A DNA stretch of 64,000 nt from Arthrobacter globiformis (lineage in GTDB: Bacteria > Actinomycetota > Actinomycetes > Actinomycetales > Micrococcaceae): assembly GCF_030815865.1 (NCBI RefSeq), contig NZ_JAUSXI010000001.1:2790001-2854000 (forward strand), in the 5' to 3' direction. The position numbers and the translations under genes were made by a program. This document shows positions 49,223 through 58,672 of this stretch, one piece after another. A model generated the notes under the pieces. The model did not search any database, was not told where the DNA came from, and saw nothing but the letters and a program-made list of their open reading frames with translations. The stretch's first letter is position 1; each line of letters starts with the position of its first letter.

Positions 49223-49887
49223 TCTGCCGTGCCTGGCCCCTGGCTTTCCACGCCGAAGGTAGGACTCCCAGTCCTAGGAATCGCAGGGTGAGGAAAACCT
49301 GCTGATATCAGTTCCTCACGTGCGTAGGATCGTGTTCAAACCTCTCGATGGGAACTTTCGCTACCCGTACGCTTGCGGGCTCGAAGGAAACCAAGCCAAC
49401 CACGCAAACTCCTCGATTCGATCTGGAAATCGTCCCCTATGACCGGTGCTTGGGACGTGTTGACAGTTATTGCCGACTGGTTCGAAGGACCTTGAACGAC
49501 AAGAAGATGATTATGGATAATTCGCTAGGGATGGCTTTCATGGTCATCCATTCCATGAAACACGACAGCGGCATTGCGTTGCCGAATACACGTTTTGCGT
49601 GGGTGCGCCGTACCCGTCTTGTACCGAGACGGCGGGATCGTCTGCGGGGCTGGCTGGCAAGCGTTTTACACCGCGCTGCCTGGGCCATTGAGCCAGCCCC
49701 GCCGCCAGAGGCTGCCACACGGCCGTGAGGTCCCCGCCGCCGTCGCCGGCGGCGTCGGATTTCATCGACGGTTCGGCCGTCGGACTGTCTTTGGCTTAGC
49801 CGGAGCCAAGCCGTTTCGTGCCGAATTTTCGGCTGCGCTCCGACTGCACCAAACCAACCAACCCAACCCAACCCAACGGAAGAATCG
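49223..49887. other. Intergenic stretch
   Basis: 665 bases without a recognisable gene between the divergent MmyB-type regulator and an aldo/keto reductase. It presumably includes both promoters; no clear operator palindrome was found. Confidence 0.5.
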
Positions 49888-50736
49888 ATGATGGCCCAGA
49901 CACAAGAAACCGCTGTTCCCACCGTCACCCTCAACAATGGCGTCCAGATCCCGCAACTCGGATTCGGCGTGTTCCAGGTCCCGCCGGAAGAAACCCAACG
50001 CATTGTCGAGGATGCCCTCGAAGCCGGCTACCGCCACATTGACACGGCCGCCGCGTACCGGAACGAGGCCGGCGTCGGAGCCGCAATTGCCGCGTCGGGG
50101 ATCCCCCGGGAGGAACTCTTCATCACCACGAAGCTGCGCAACGGCGAGCAGGGCAAAGCAAACGAAGCGTTCCATAACAGCCGCCACGCCCTAGGGGTCG
50201 ACTACGTGGACCTCTACCTGATCCACTGGCCCGTGCCGTCCCAGGGACTCTTCACCGAGGCATGGAAGCAAATGGAAAAGCTCTACGCCAACAGCCAGAT
50301 CCGAGCCATCGGCGTCTCCAACTTCCTAACGGACCACCTGGACACGCTCCTCGCGTTGTCGGACGTTGTGCCGGCCGTCAACCAGATCGAAATCCACCCC
50401 ACATTCCAGCAGCAGGAACTGTCCGCGAAGAGCCGCTCCCTGGGCATCGCCGTGGAAGCGTACAGTCCCCTGGGCCAGGGCGCGGACCTCAAGGCAGCCA
50501 CACTGAAGTCGCTGGCGGCTAAGTACGGGGCCAGCCCGGCCCAGATAGTGCTGGGATGGCACCTCGCACAAGGCACAATCGTCATCCCGAAGTCTGCAGA
50601 TTCGACCCGCATGCGGGAAAACCTGGCAGCCGTGAGTCTCACGCTCACCCCGGCCGAGGTGGCCGAAATAACGGCTCTGGAGTCAGACGCCCGTGCCGGT
50701 GCGGACCCAGCCGTGGCAGCACACAGCCAAATGTAG
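49888..50736 (+). CDS. Aldo/keto reductase (2,5-diketogluconate reductase-like)
   Basis: A 282-residue aldo/keto reductase of the shorter AKR5-like branch. Tetrad: Asp and Tyr in YRHIDTAAAYRNEAGVGAAI, Lys in LFITTKLRNG, His in DLYLIHWPVP. IGVSNFLTDHLDTLL and VIPKSADSTRMRENL complete the pattern. Two consecutive ATGs allow start at 49888 or 49891. Likely reduces keto-sugars or aldehydes with NADPH. Shorter than and distinct from the other four aldo/keto reductases in the window. Confidence 0.9.
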   Translation: MMAQTQETAVPTVTLNNGVQIPQLGFGVFQVPPEETQRIVEDALEAGYRHIDTAAAYRNEAGVGAAIAASGIPREELFITTKLRNGEQGKANEAFHNSRHALGVDYVDLYLIHWPVPSQGLFTEAWKQMEKLYANSQIRAIGVSNFLTDHLDTLLALSDVVPAVNQIEIHPTFQQQELSAKSRSLGIAVEAYSPLGQGADLKAATLKSLAAKYGASPAQIVLGWHLAQGTIVIPKSADSTRMRENLAAVSLTLTPAEVAEITALESDARAGADPAVAAHSQM

Positions 50737-51112
50737 GCGGTTGGCAGCTAAACGAGGGCCGAAAACATCACCGCGCCGCCTTCAACACACTCACCCTCGA
50801 GGCTAACGGTGTACCGGGCCTGCTGCCTGATTCTGGGAGTGGTCAGGCGCCCAGCGCCAACTCGGCGGATCGTACCGGGACTCGTAGAGACTTGAGCAGC
50901 GCAATAAAGTATCCGGCGAGCCTAGGCGCGGGCGGCCTCGTCGAATGTTGAGCACCAGGAACAATTCAAGCCCAATCCATGACATGTCAGCGCCTAAATG
51001 TAAATATTGGGCTGATTTGCTACACACATGGGCGCGGGCCGAGCAAGTCGATGCCGGGCAACTGCACTGCCGCTGCGCCCTCGGAGATCGGTGAACCGTG
51101 GGCTGCCGCTTT
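50737..51112. other. Intergenic stretch
   Basis: No gene recognised; ends at repeat copy B. Confidence 0.5.
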
Positions 51113-51389
51113 GTCATGCACGTTTCCGTTCTTTCGTTCATGAGATGCCAGAAGGAGGTGAAGCGCCATGTTGATTCTTGCTGGATCCGAGCCCGAGACG
51201 TGGCCCCGTGCGTCCGTGGTGGATTCAGGCTGCTGGGCACTCCCGGCCATCCCGCCGGAGCTCGGTGACAGCGGGCGGAAAGAAGGGCGGCGGCAGTCAG
51301 GACGTGCACCCGCGTGGACTGGGGCTCTCCACTCGAGAGTGTCACAAACTGGCAAAAAACCGGGTGTGGACATTGTCCACACCCGGGGC
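51113..51389 (+). repeat. Repeated element, copy B
   Basis: Counterpart of 5730-6010: the same GTCATGC-x-CGTTT start, ATGAGATGC then AGAAGGAGG before an ATG, internal GGAGCTCGGTG, and the 44-base tail (51346-51389). The overall length is almost the same (277 versus 281 bases). The tail holds the perfect palindrome at 51360-51386. Confidence 0.7.
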
Positions 51390-51407
51390 TCGGGCAACAT
51401 GACCTGA
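51168..51407 (+). CDS. Possible 79-residue protein in repeat copy B
   Basis: ATG follows AGAAGGAGG by 9 bases. The frame begins LILAGSEPETWPRASVV and includes ALPAIPPELG, matching PAI-x2-LELG of copy A. The frame continues through the palindrome, whereas copy A stops earlier, so only the first 35-40 residues are comparable. No known family. Confidence 0.3.
   Translation: MLILAGSEPETWPRASVVDSGCWALPAIPPELGDSGRKEGRRQSGRAPAWTGALHSRVSQTGKKPGVDIVHTRGSGNMT
51360..51386. repeat. Perfect 27-base palindrome
   Basis: CCGGGTGTGGACA and TGTCCACACCCGG flank a single T. Perfect 13-base arms would be a strong dimer-binding site or recombination end, or an RNA hairpin closing the element. Confidence 0.9.
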
Positions 51408-52112
51408 GAAAAATCTGACGTGGATTTCTCTTCTGCGTCGTTGGTTGTTCACCGGGCTCCTCCTCGGTTCGTGGTGTCTTCCTGCTACTTCATGGTCGGT
51501 CCGGGCGAGTGCGACATGACTCGTGGCCTACCGGTTGGGAGTCGGTTCCGCCGGATATCCAAAAGCGGTCTGACACGGGTTACCGTGCCCAACGGTGAGC
51601 CAATATCGCCCTACATGTAGCTCATGAAGCTCACCGCTTTTCCTTCCTGGTTCGAGGATTTTCCGTCGATACCTGTTTATGGGTACCTCCGGCGTCTACT
51701 ACATAACGCCATGAATTTTTCCCACGATGTCCCGAAGCGAGGTACCTGCTGCCTGGCTGGTCTTTCATGTCTGTTCATCGCTAGCCTGATGGATGACGAC
51801 GGAATGGTTGGACGCCGGAGCACCCGCTGGCCGAAACGAGCCCTTCGTCAACCGACGGTCGGACGTGGCTAGAAAGAGGCCTGTCCCCGGCGTGGTGGTC
51901 CTGGAAAATTGTGCCGTAGCCTTCGCGCTCGTAGATAGCGACTTACGTCCATGCGTTGGCGGTGCCTGGCGCGTCGCGAGAAGCGGTGCAGTGCTGACGG
52001 TGTTAGTTGGCCGAGGTCATTTGTGGCGTGGGGCGCAGCCGGGCTGCTCCGGCAGCGCCGCAGCCGCCGCGTCAGGAGTACCCAACGCATTGATGGTCGC
52101 AGGCGGTCCCGC
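51408..52112. other. Gene-poor stretch
   Basis: Frames at 51420-51620, 51624-51872 and 51793-52200 have no recognised domain, and composition is less GC-biased than the neighbours at 51600-51780. Nothing supportable as a gene. Confidence 0.45.
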
Positions 52113-53171
52113 CTACTGCCGGACTCGCCCAGCCTCAGCCGGAGTCCATCCGAGCGCGGGACCTAATGTGCCGGCGATGTCGCTAAGGATCTGGACGTAA
52201 TCCTCCTGGTCGAAGCTGAAGGGCAGTGCGAAGGCCACCTCATCGACTTCCTGGAATCCAGCGTGTGCGTACAGTTGCTCGGCGATTTCATCGCTGGTGC
52301 CGATGAGATCCGGGGCGAACAGCATGCCCTTTGGCCCCTGCGGCGCCCGTGTGCGGGGAGTGCGTTCATCGACGTACCGCTGGTACTTCTCCCGGTGGCC
52401 CCGCGACGCTGAATCGGTCGGGATCACCACCAGGCCCTGCGAGACCCGGGCCGGTCCACGCGCCCGGGTTGACGTTGCGGCGGCTTCACGGAAGGCACGG
52501 ATCTGCGATTGCTGAATGCGGGCAAAGTCCGGTTCCTGATTCGTTTCGGGGAAGACCACACTGCTGGAGAGCAGATTGAAGCCGTTTGCCCCGGCCCGGA
52601 CGGCCGACTTCCTGCTGGCCGCCCCATACCAAAGGCGGTCCCGCAGCCCGGGAGAGTGCGGCTCGACACGGTTGGAGAATTCCTCGACCACACCTTGCCT
52701 GCCGGAAAAGTCCCGCACCGGTTCCCCTGCGATCAGACGGGCAAGCCGATCCACGCGGGCGTAGCCGAAGTCCTCCAACTCCGAGGAATCCGGGTACAGC
52801 TCGTGCTTCACGGTGTCGTAGTGCATCGGTTCCCCCACGCTCAGCCCCGGATTGATTCGTCCCCCGGCGAGCAGATCCACGGTGGCCAGGTCCTCGGCCA
52901 GGCGCAATGGGTTTTCCCAGCCCAGCGGGGTCACGGCCGTTCCAAGCTCAATCCGGGAGGTGCGCTGGCTGGCAGCCGCCATCATCGCAATGGGGGAGGA
53001 GATTCCGAACTGCAGATGACGGTGGCGTAGCCAGGCGCTGTCGTATCCAAGCCGCTCGCCAAGTTCAATGATCTGCAACGTGGATTCATGGCCCGCGGCG
53101 GGACCCGCCGGATCGAACAGGCCAATAGTGAGGAATCCAAGCCTGCGTAAGGGACGTGAGGGATCGGGCAT
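52113..53171 (-). CDS. LLM-class flavin-dependent oxidoreductase
   Basis: A 352-residue luciferase-like monooxygenase (TIM barrel, FMNH2 or F420 type). Seen: LGYDSAWLRHRHLQFGISSP, RIELGTAVTPLGWENPLRLA, DLLAGGRINPGLSVGEPMHY and LIGTSDEIAEQLYAHAGFQE. The AGGAAG-led ATG at 53171 was chosen over a longer frame. Monocistronic. Members oxidise diverse small molecules with reduced flavin; substrate unknown. Confidence 0.9.
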   Translation of the reverse strand: MPDPSRPLRRLGFLTIGLFDPAGPAAGHESTLQIIELGERLGYDSAWLRHRHLQFGISSPIAMMAAASQRTSRIELGTAVTPLGWENPLRLAEDLATVDLLAGGRINPGLSVGEPMHYDTVKHELYPDSSELEDFGYARVDRLARLIAGEPVRDFSGRQGVVEEFSNRVEPHSPGLRDRLWYGAASRKSAVRAGANGFNLLSSSVVFPETNQEPDFARIQQSQIRAFREAAATSTRARGPARVSQGLVVIPTDSASRGHREKYQRYVDERTPRTRAPQGPKGMLFAPDLIGTSDEIAEQLYAHAGFQEVDEVAFALPFSFDQEDYVQILSDIAGTLGPALGWTPAEAGRVRQ

Positions 53172-53625
53172 GAGCTTCCTTCCGGATCGGGTACAGCTGA
53201 TCCACAGAATATGCGCCCGGACCTGCGCCAGTGTAGCCCTTGAGACACCACCACCGGGCAGTTTCTCGGGCAAGGCATACGCTCACGGGGAGGGCAGTAT
53301 TCACCCGCGAAACTTGCGCCAGAGGAGTGGCCCAAGGGTGTCGCCTGGAGGACCGGCTAACGGGTTGGCACGAAGAACAACCTCATCGTGCCTCGCGATG
53401 CCAAAGTGCTGGCCGGGATGCGGCGAGCCGCGCAAGTACATGTTGGTGTGTGGGCCGATCTGCTCGGCGCGGATCGTGACGCCGTCTTGTTCAGTGTCGC
53501 TGGCGTGACCTTGACACCGCGCGCGGTCGAAACCCTTGAGGCGCCGTCGATCACGCCCGGAGGAGCACCCCGCCGCATCGAGTAGCATTGCTCCCAATTG
53601 ACCAGCAACGGAAGGAAGCCGTGTC
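53172..53625. other. Intergenic stretch
   Basis: A frame at 53388-53585 (65 codons; VHVGVWADLLGADRDAV, then LFSVAGVTLTPRAVETLE) looks protein-like and ends 40 bases before the DUF4177 gene, but lacks a clear ribosome-binding site. It may be the tail of a lost gene. Confidence 0.4.
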
Positions 53626-53832
53626 ATGCAGTATGTCGTCGTGCAGGTGATCCTCAAAGAGAAACTGTGGGGAACCGGTTCGGGCAACCTGACCTCCCTG
53701 GAGAAGGCCATCAATGATCAGGCCGCCAAGGGCTACCGACTCCACACCATAACCACCTCCAGCAGCGGGAGCAAGGGAATCGGCGGCGGTGACCGCATCC
53801 AGGCAACGATGGTGTTCGAGAGCCTCGGATAA
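53626..53832 (+). CDS. DUF4177-like small protein
   Basis: A 68-residue protein matching the DUF4177 pattern: YVVVQVILKEKLWG, LEKAINDQAAKGYRLHTITT, then DRIQATMVFE. GAAGGAAG lies upstream of the ATG. Cytoplasmic; function unknown. Confidence 0.8.
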   Translation: MQYVVVQVILKEKLWGTGSGNLTSLEKAINDQAAKGYRLHTITTSSSGSKGIGGGDRIQATMVFESLG

Positions 53833-53966
53833 TCGCACATCGCGAAACGAGCTCTGGCGTCTGGACAGCCCGGCGCACTCCGACGTGACTGGTTCACTGT
53901 CCTAGGCGGCCGGTAGACGATGGTCCAACGGTTACCGGCCGAATCGGCGCCATCGTCTTCCCGTTG

Positions 53967-54420
53967 CTACGTTTGGTTAGAAAGCCCTGCCATCACCGGG
54001 CCAGCCTTCCACCGCCGGATTAGGTATGCCAGCCAGATGGTGGCCGCCATCGGCAGCAGTGGGACCACTGGCTGGCCGATAGCCACGGTAACGGCGAAGA
54101 GGACCCAGAGAAAGCCGGCCAGGACCGCATTGGGATTCAGCGCGAAGCTGTCTGGTCTCCATCTCCAGGACAGCTCCGCGGATCAGGGGACCGAAGATGG
54201 CGGCCAGCACGCCGGCCACGAGCAGTGAACGCCACGGCTGCCCAATGCCCGCCGCCTCAGCGCCGGATCCCAACATTCCGCTCAGCAGGATGAACCAGAA
54301 GAACACCGTCCAGCGAACCAGGCGCCTCCGTTTCGACGGCATGCCCTCGAGCGAGTCCGGCGGCCAGGATTGCCACTCGTACTTGTTGCCGTCCTTGCCC
54401 GCCCCTGTGGCCATAGCCAT
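53967..54420 (-). pseudogene. Frameshifted small membrane protein
   Basis: From ATG 54420 one frame encodes KYEWQSWPPDSLEGMPSKRR, then WTVFFWFILLSGMLGSGAEA and SLLVAGVLAAIFGPLIRG. After LEMETRQ near 54165 the coding signal switches frame and continues as FALNPNAVLAGFLWVLFAVT, then VAIGQPVVPLLPMAATIWLA, and a stop at 53967. Together this makes a four-helix protein of about 150 residues interrupted by one frameshift. It may be a recent mutation or a sequencing error. Family not recognised. Confidence 0.6.
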
Positions 54421-54489
54421 AGAGTAGTGGTGCTTCAACTGATACAGTCTCGGCATCGTCAGGTGGAGCGGCGGGCAGGAGGCGGCCAC

Positions 54490-54768
54490 ATGGAATTCGT
54501 CGTGATGTATAGCCTCAGCGAAGGCATCGATCTGCCGCGCGTTCTTGAAAGGTACCCGCGCCACAAGGCCTACTATGAAGCGTTCCACGCAGGTGGCGGC
54601 GGGCTCCTCGCGCTGGGCCGGTTCCAAACAATGGATCCGGCCGGTGCGTCGATGGCGATCCTCACCTCGCGCGAGGATGCTGAGCGCTTTATCGCCGGTG
54701 ATCCGTTCATTCTCGAGGGGCTCGCCGCTCCACGAATCCTTGAGTGGAACGCCGTGCGCTTCGACTAG
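54490..54768 (+). CDS. YciI-family protein
   Basis: A 92-residue dimeric alpha/beta barrel protein of the YCII type: FVVMYSLSEGI, the conserved RPRHKAYYEA-like segment YPRHKAYYEAFHAGG with its His, and SREDAERFIAGDPFILEGL with the usual Asp-Pro-Phe. GGAGG lies just before the ATG at 54490. Some relatives are small dehalogenase-like or binding proteins; function here unknown. Confidence 0.85.
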   Translation: MEFVVMYSLSEGIDLPRVLERYPRHKAYYEAFHAGGGGLLALGRFQTMDPAGASMAILTSREDAERFIAGDPFILEGLAAPRILEWNAVRFD

Positions 54769-54819
54769 GCGCACCCCGTGCTAACCCGCCGATGCAGCTA
54801 GGAAGCTGGCCTGAGCTCT

Positions 54820-55383
54820 ATGACACCGAACCATCAGCAGCTGATCGGACTCCTGGCCCGCGCCGACCCGGGGTTTGCCGCCGGGGACTTCGCCACGAGG
54901 TTCAGGAGCGCTTCCGGGCCGGAGGGCGAGACGGGCTCTTTCCGGTACTTCCCGGGCGGTTTCTGGGAGGTCAGCAACGACGGTGCCGGCCGCTTCCTCA
55001 TGGCTCCGTGGGGCACGCGTGTTGAGCTGGAATCAGGTCTTGTCGAGGAAGGCCCTGGCAGGGGCACGCCACCCCGTACACCTCCGTGGTCCCTCGTGCT
55101 GCCGCGGTATTCGACATTCCTGGGCCGGGAGGATGATGACTGGCAGCTGGACGTCAGCCGGTCTCTGGTGGAGGAACCCGGCGTGCTGACTGCTGCGCTG
55201 ACGAATCTGGAGGACCCCCAGTACAAGGGCAGTCTGACAGTCAGCACGGAAACTTTCACGATCACTTCGGTCGACCTGGGCCACATGGTGCAGACGCTCG
55301 CCATCGTCCGTACCGAGCCCAACGATGAGGACCGGGCAGTCTTGGAGAACATCAAGACCAGCATTACGGGCGGCGGTGGCTGA
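54820..55383 (+). CDS. Hypothetical protein
   Basis: A 187-residue soluble protein without signal peptide or membrane segment: QQLIGLLARADPGFAAGDFA, RYFPGGFWEVSNDGAGRFLM and FTITSVDLGHMVQTLAIV. Beta-rich in appearance. Codon use fits the genome. It follows the YciI gene by 51 bases on the same strand and may be co-transcribed. Family not recognised. Confidence 0.65.
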   Translation: MTPNHQQLIGLLARADPGFAAGDFATRFRSASGPEGETGSFRYFPGGFWEVSNDGAGRFLMAPWGTRVELESGLVEEGPGRGTPPRTPPWSLVLPRYSTFLGREDDDWQLDVSRSLVEEPGVLTAALTNLEDPQYKGSLTVSTETFTITSVDLGHMVQTLAIVRTEPNDEDRAVLENIKTSITGGGG

Positions 55384-55456
55384 TCAGGATTTCGCGGCGC
55401 GACCATGATTAGCAACCCGCGGCCGCCTTGGGACTCTCTTTTGCCGCGGGTAGTCC

Positions 55457-55663
55457 TCAGTGAAGGGTGCTGAAGATCAAGACGGCTCCCATGAGGCCGA
55501 ACACGGCCCCGGCCAGCATCGCGAACCGAAAACGGGGGGTAGCGGCCTGTGCTTCCCGTGGCGCCAGCTTCTGTTGCCGAAGGGATGTGACAACGCCGGC
55601 TGCGGAGAACGAGACCGCGAGCAGTAAACAGGCGATAGCGGTGATCTGGACAGCTGCTCTCAT
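55457..55663 (-). CDS. Small two-helix membrane protein
   Basis: A 68-residue protein with two hydrophobic segments, AVQITAIACLLLAVSFSAAG and FAMLAGAVFGLMGAVLIF, joined by a short basic loop. GGGAGGGG precedes the ATG. Function unknown. Confidence 0.65.
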   Translation of the reverse strand: MRAAVQITAIACLLLAVSFSAAGVVTSLRQQKLAPREAQAATPRFRFAMLAGAVFGLMGAVLIFSTLH

Positions 55664-55866
55664 GCGAGCCCCTCCCGTTTCGCCTGCGCCAGCGAACACT
55701 ACTCGTATGCTGGAGCAAGTCTTACGGCTCGGCATTGAAAGCACCAGAAGGGCGGCTAAAACTCTTCCGGTCTCGGTTGTGTCGACACGGTGCAGCAGTG
55801 GTCTGTCGCCCTCCAAGCATTCTCCAGAGCGCCCGATGAGAGCGCACCCGCGCATAGGATGGTCAG

Positions 55867-56124
55867 GTGTCCGATAAACCCAAGAAAACCCGATTCCTGA
55901 CTATCGACCAGGCAGCTGAAGAGCTGAACGTGAAGCAAAGCCTCATCCGGTCACTGATCAGGAGCGGTGAGCTTCGCGCCATCCAGGTCGGCGGCCGGGC
56001 CATCTGGCGCATCGGGGCCAACGACCTCGAGGACTATATCGCCGAAGCCTACCGGCGCACCGCTGAGTGCGTCGCTGCCGGCGAACTCAAGGACGACGGG
56101 GAGGCTGACGCGGAGCAGGCGTGA
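55867..56124 (+). CDS. Excisionase-type helix-turn-helix protein
   Basis: An 85-residue DNA-binding protein of the excisionase/MerR-like HTH_17 type: FLTIDQAAEELNVKQSLIRS then LIRSGELRAIQVGGRAIWRI, followed by DLEDYIAEAYRR. GTG start. In actinobacteria this stand-alone form is common in chromosomes and need not mean a phage. The neighbouring endonuclease pseudogene and lack of an integrase leave its role open. Confidence 0.85.
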   Translation: MSDKPKKTRFLTIDQAAEELNVKQSLIRSLIRSGELRAIQVGGRAIWRIGANDLEDYIAEAYRRTAECVAAGELKDDGEADAEQA

Positions 56125-56480
56125 TGCACCTCGACAATCACCGTGCCGATCAGGATGCATCATTTGGAAGACACTCCGCGCTGTACCCGCAATCCTGTGG
56201 GTGCCCGGGAGGACGATGGAGCTATGACGGCTCCAACTGTGGATGTTTCACGTGCTGTCGTTCATGGCGCTCTCCGTGTGCGTGTTGCTCGGGCCCTATG
56301 GACCGCGCCGGTCGTGCCGATCGGGTTGGCACGAGAGGCGCATCACGGTCACGGCTTAAAGGTAAGAATGCTGAGCGTTGGTGTCCAGCCCGAATAGTGA
56401 CCTATCCGGGCAATGCGGCACACCACTCTCGGCAGGGCCCGTTCCGGTGGTGGTCACCTGGTGCTGGCAAGGTCCGCCCC
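56125..56480. other. Intergenic stretch
   Basis: No gene supported. Frames overlap on the plus strand but lack domains; the following endonuclease frame opens upstream of its likely ATG at 56481. Confidence 0.45.
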
Positions 56481-57326
56481 ATGAAGGAACTGCTGGCAGA
56501 CCTGACCGCGACTCCCGGCACTAGGGCGACGAACTATGCCGGCCGGGAAGGCCTAGACGAGAACTTCCCGGGCCAGCATCTGCCCTTACCGGCCCTCGCC
56601 GCCGGTACGAAGACCGCGCTGCTGCCGTATACGCACTTCTCGATGCTGATGCGCCTGGACAAACGTCTGGCCGCGGTCACCGGTGTGGGGATCGATGGCG
56701 AGAAGCTCATGGACCTGGACCGGTCCGGGGATTAGCTGGCGGCTGGATCCCCGGCTTCCCGCGGACCAGCAGACGTGGGAGCGCGTATACGCCGCGAACG
56801 ACCTCGACCGTGGCCACCTGGTCCGTCGCTCATCGGCCGTCTGGGGCGACACCATCGCAGAGGCCGAGCGGGCCAACGAGGACACCTTCCATTACACCAA
56901 CGCGGCCCCTCAGGCGGCCCAGTACCGCAGCCGGGTCGTGGTTTTTACCGGTCCGATCTTCAGCGATCTCGATCCGGTGTACCGGGGCGTGGACATCCCG
57001 CTGCGCTTCTTCAAGGTCGCCGCCTTCATCCACCAGGGCGGACTGGCGGCCACCGGCTACGAGGTGGACCAGACCCCACAACTAGCCAACATGCCGGACG
57101 TGCCGCGGCCGGGAGCTGTTGAGGACGTCCCGCCGCTGAGCCCGTTCCGGACGTTCCAGGCCCCGATCAGGGACATCGCGAAGCTAACCGGCCTGGACCT
57201 GGACCAGCTGATCACCGTGGACCGGACGCCCATCGCCGTGACCCTGGGTGCTGCCCGGGGCGGGTCCACCTGGCGGGAACTGGGTGCCTCGAAGACCTCG
57301 ATCCCGATTTCGACCTGGAGGACTAG
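56481..57326 (+). pseudogene. DNA/RNA non-specific endonuclease (NUC1) with frameshifts
   Basis: The first frame (ATG 56481) gives YAGREGLDENFPGQHLPLPAL and HFSMLMRLDKRLA, the N-terminal part of a NUC1/endonuclease_NS protein, and ends at a stop after LDRSGD. The next frame continues SWRLDPRLPADQQTW, then NDLDRGHLVRR with the catalytic DRGH, and DTFHYTNAAPQ with the metal-binding Asn. One base is missing in a GGGG run near 56730. Near 57285 a second shift is needed to reach the natural end EDLDPDFDLED. A signal peptide is not evident. The active site is intact, so the protein was once functional. Confidence 0.8.
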
Positions 57327-57436
57327 ACTCTCGGGCCGTCGCCGACACGCAGCCAGGATGACAGCGTGCCACGACCACCCAGGCGCCGACGCGCCCACAT
57401 CCTTCGTCGGGTTCCAGAAAGGCCTCGCGCGAACAG

Positions 57437-58180
57437 TCACCGCGGCCCTCCGGTTTGCTCCAGGGGTGCGTCACCGTCGGAGTGGTGGTGGGTCGGGGAG
57501 AGTTGTGTTGCGAGGCCTGAAAGAAGGATGGTGAGTCCTTGGTCGAGTTCGGCGGCGCCGTCGTAGTCGGCCAGGACCGAGCCCAGGGCGCGAAGGTGGG
57601 GAAAGTCTTTGGCCGGAAGGCGGTGCAGGCCCAGGCGCAGGATGGCTTCGTTTTCCTCCGGGTCCACAATGTATTCCTGGAGTTCGTTCAGGAGGTGTCC
57701 GTAGAGAAACCCGTAATACGCGCGGTAAACATGCAGGGCGTCTGCCGGCGTGAAGCCTGCCTCAATTAACAAAGCCAGGATCTGTTCCAATGGACGCAGA
57801 GTCCCCAGCGGACGCATACCCAAGGGAGTAGACAGCGGCCGGGTAACCAGCAGCGGGACGACATTGGGGTGCCGCAGCGCCAAGAGCCGGAGGTCGTGGG
57901 CAATGCGGCGCAACTGCGCCTGCCAATCCGGGTCATCAGGAAAAATGGCCAGTTCGTTCAGCACCATTTCAGTGACACCGTCCAGCAGGGCTGCACGGTT
58001 GGCTGCATAACGGTAAAGGCTCATCGGATCCCGATCGAGCTCCTGCCCCAAACGACGCATAGACAGGGCGTCCAGTCCTTCCGCGTCCACGAGCGCCAGC
58101 GCGGTGGAAAGCACGAGATCCCGGCTCAGGCGCACCTTCCGGGCACCTCTTAGGTTGTCGGATTTCTCGGGAGAGGCCAT
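57437..58180 (-). CDS. TetR-family transcriptional regulator
   Basis: A 247-residue regulator with a TetR N-terminal HTH (LALVDAEGLDALSMRRLGQEL, given to 20: ALVDAEGLDALSMRRLGQEL; then DRDPMSLYRYAANRAALLDG) and a TetR_C-type effector domain. ATG 58180 was chosen as the start before the HTH; the frame is open to 58330. It is divergent from a small membrane protein gene, its probable target, with 180 bases between. Confidence 0.88.
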   Translation of the reverse strand: MASPEKSDNLRGARKVRLSRDLVLSTALALVDAEGLDALSMRRLGQELDRDPMSLYRYAANRAALLDGVTEMVLNELAIFPDDPDWQAQLRRIAHDLRLLALRHPNVVPLLVTRPLSTPLGMRPLGTLRPLEQILALLIEAGFTPADALHVYRAYYGFLYGHLLNELQEYIVDPEENEAILRLGLHRLPAKDFPHLRALGSVLADYDGAAELDQGLTILLSGLATQLSPTHHHSDGDAPLEQTGGPR

Positions 58181-58360
58181 CGGCGGATCCGTTCCTGGTC
58201 GACATGTCAGGCCCACCCATGCAAAAGATACGTAAGCTTGCTTATTATTTCGTCTACATCTAAAGTCTACAGTGTAGAGAAGTTGTCGACATGGTTTCAG
58301 AAGAGGGATCAAAGTTTGCAAGGCCGCCACGGCTGCTCACACCACCTCAAGGAGAACCAC

Positions 58361-58636
58361 ATGACTACACACTCCCAGAACGAACACTCCACCACTGTGC
58401 GCAATGCCAACGACATCAAGGTTTCGACCCGGACCCTCGAGTTCGCCGTTTACGTAGCCGCGGTCATCGCCACGATCATCACCGCCGCAGTGGTGGGGGA
58501 CAATGCAAGCGAAAACGGTGTAGACGTCTTCAACGCCAATGACGCCATGCAGTACATCACTTGGCTCACCGTCGGCCTGATGGTCTCCCGCGGCCTGGCG
58601 AAGGCCGGCAACCGCGTTCACCGCAACAACGCCTAA
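58361..58636 (+). CDS. Small membrane protein
   Basis: A 91-residue protein with two hydrophobic segments: LEFAVYVAAVIATIITAAVV and ITWLTVGLMVSRGLA. AAGGAG lies about 7 bases before the ATG. It is divergent from the TetR gene and followed by two stem-loops. Resembles small membrane proteins common in Arthrobacter; function unknown. Confidence 0.75.
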   Translation: MTTHSQNEHSTTVRNANDIKVSTRTLEFAVYVAAVIATIITAAVVGDNASENGVDVFNANDAMQYITWLTVGLMVSRGLAKAGNRVHRNNA

Positions 58637-58643
58637 TCCGCGC

Positions 58644-58663
58644 TTTCCGGCCCCGGCCGGAAA
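58644..58663 (+). terminator. Stem-loop after the small membrane protein gene
   Basis: TTTCCGGCC and GGCCGGAAA, exact 9-base complements with a 2-base loop, 7 bases after the stop codon. Confidence 0.6.
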
Positions 58664-58672
58664 CTGAGAGAT

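Noticed and set aside
52113-53273. Longer start for the LLM oxidoreductase
   Set aside because: The extra 34 residues lack similarity to the family N-terminus, and the internal ATG at 53171 has a good ribosome-binding site.
53388-53585. 65-codon frame upstream of the DUF4177 gene
   Set aside because: Protein-like, but it has no clear ribosome-binding site or family; kept only as a remark on the intergenic stretch.
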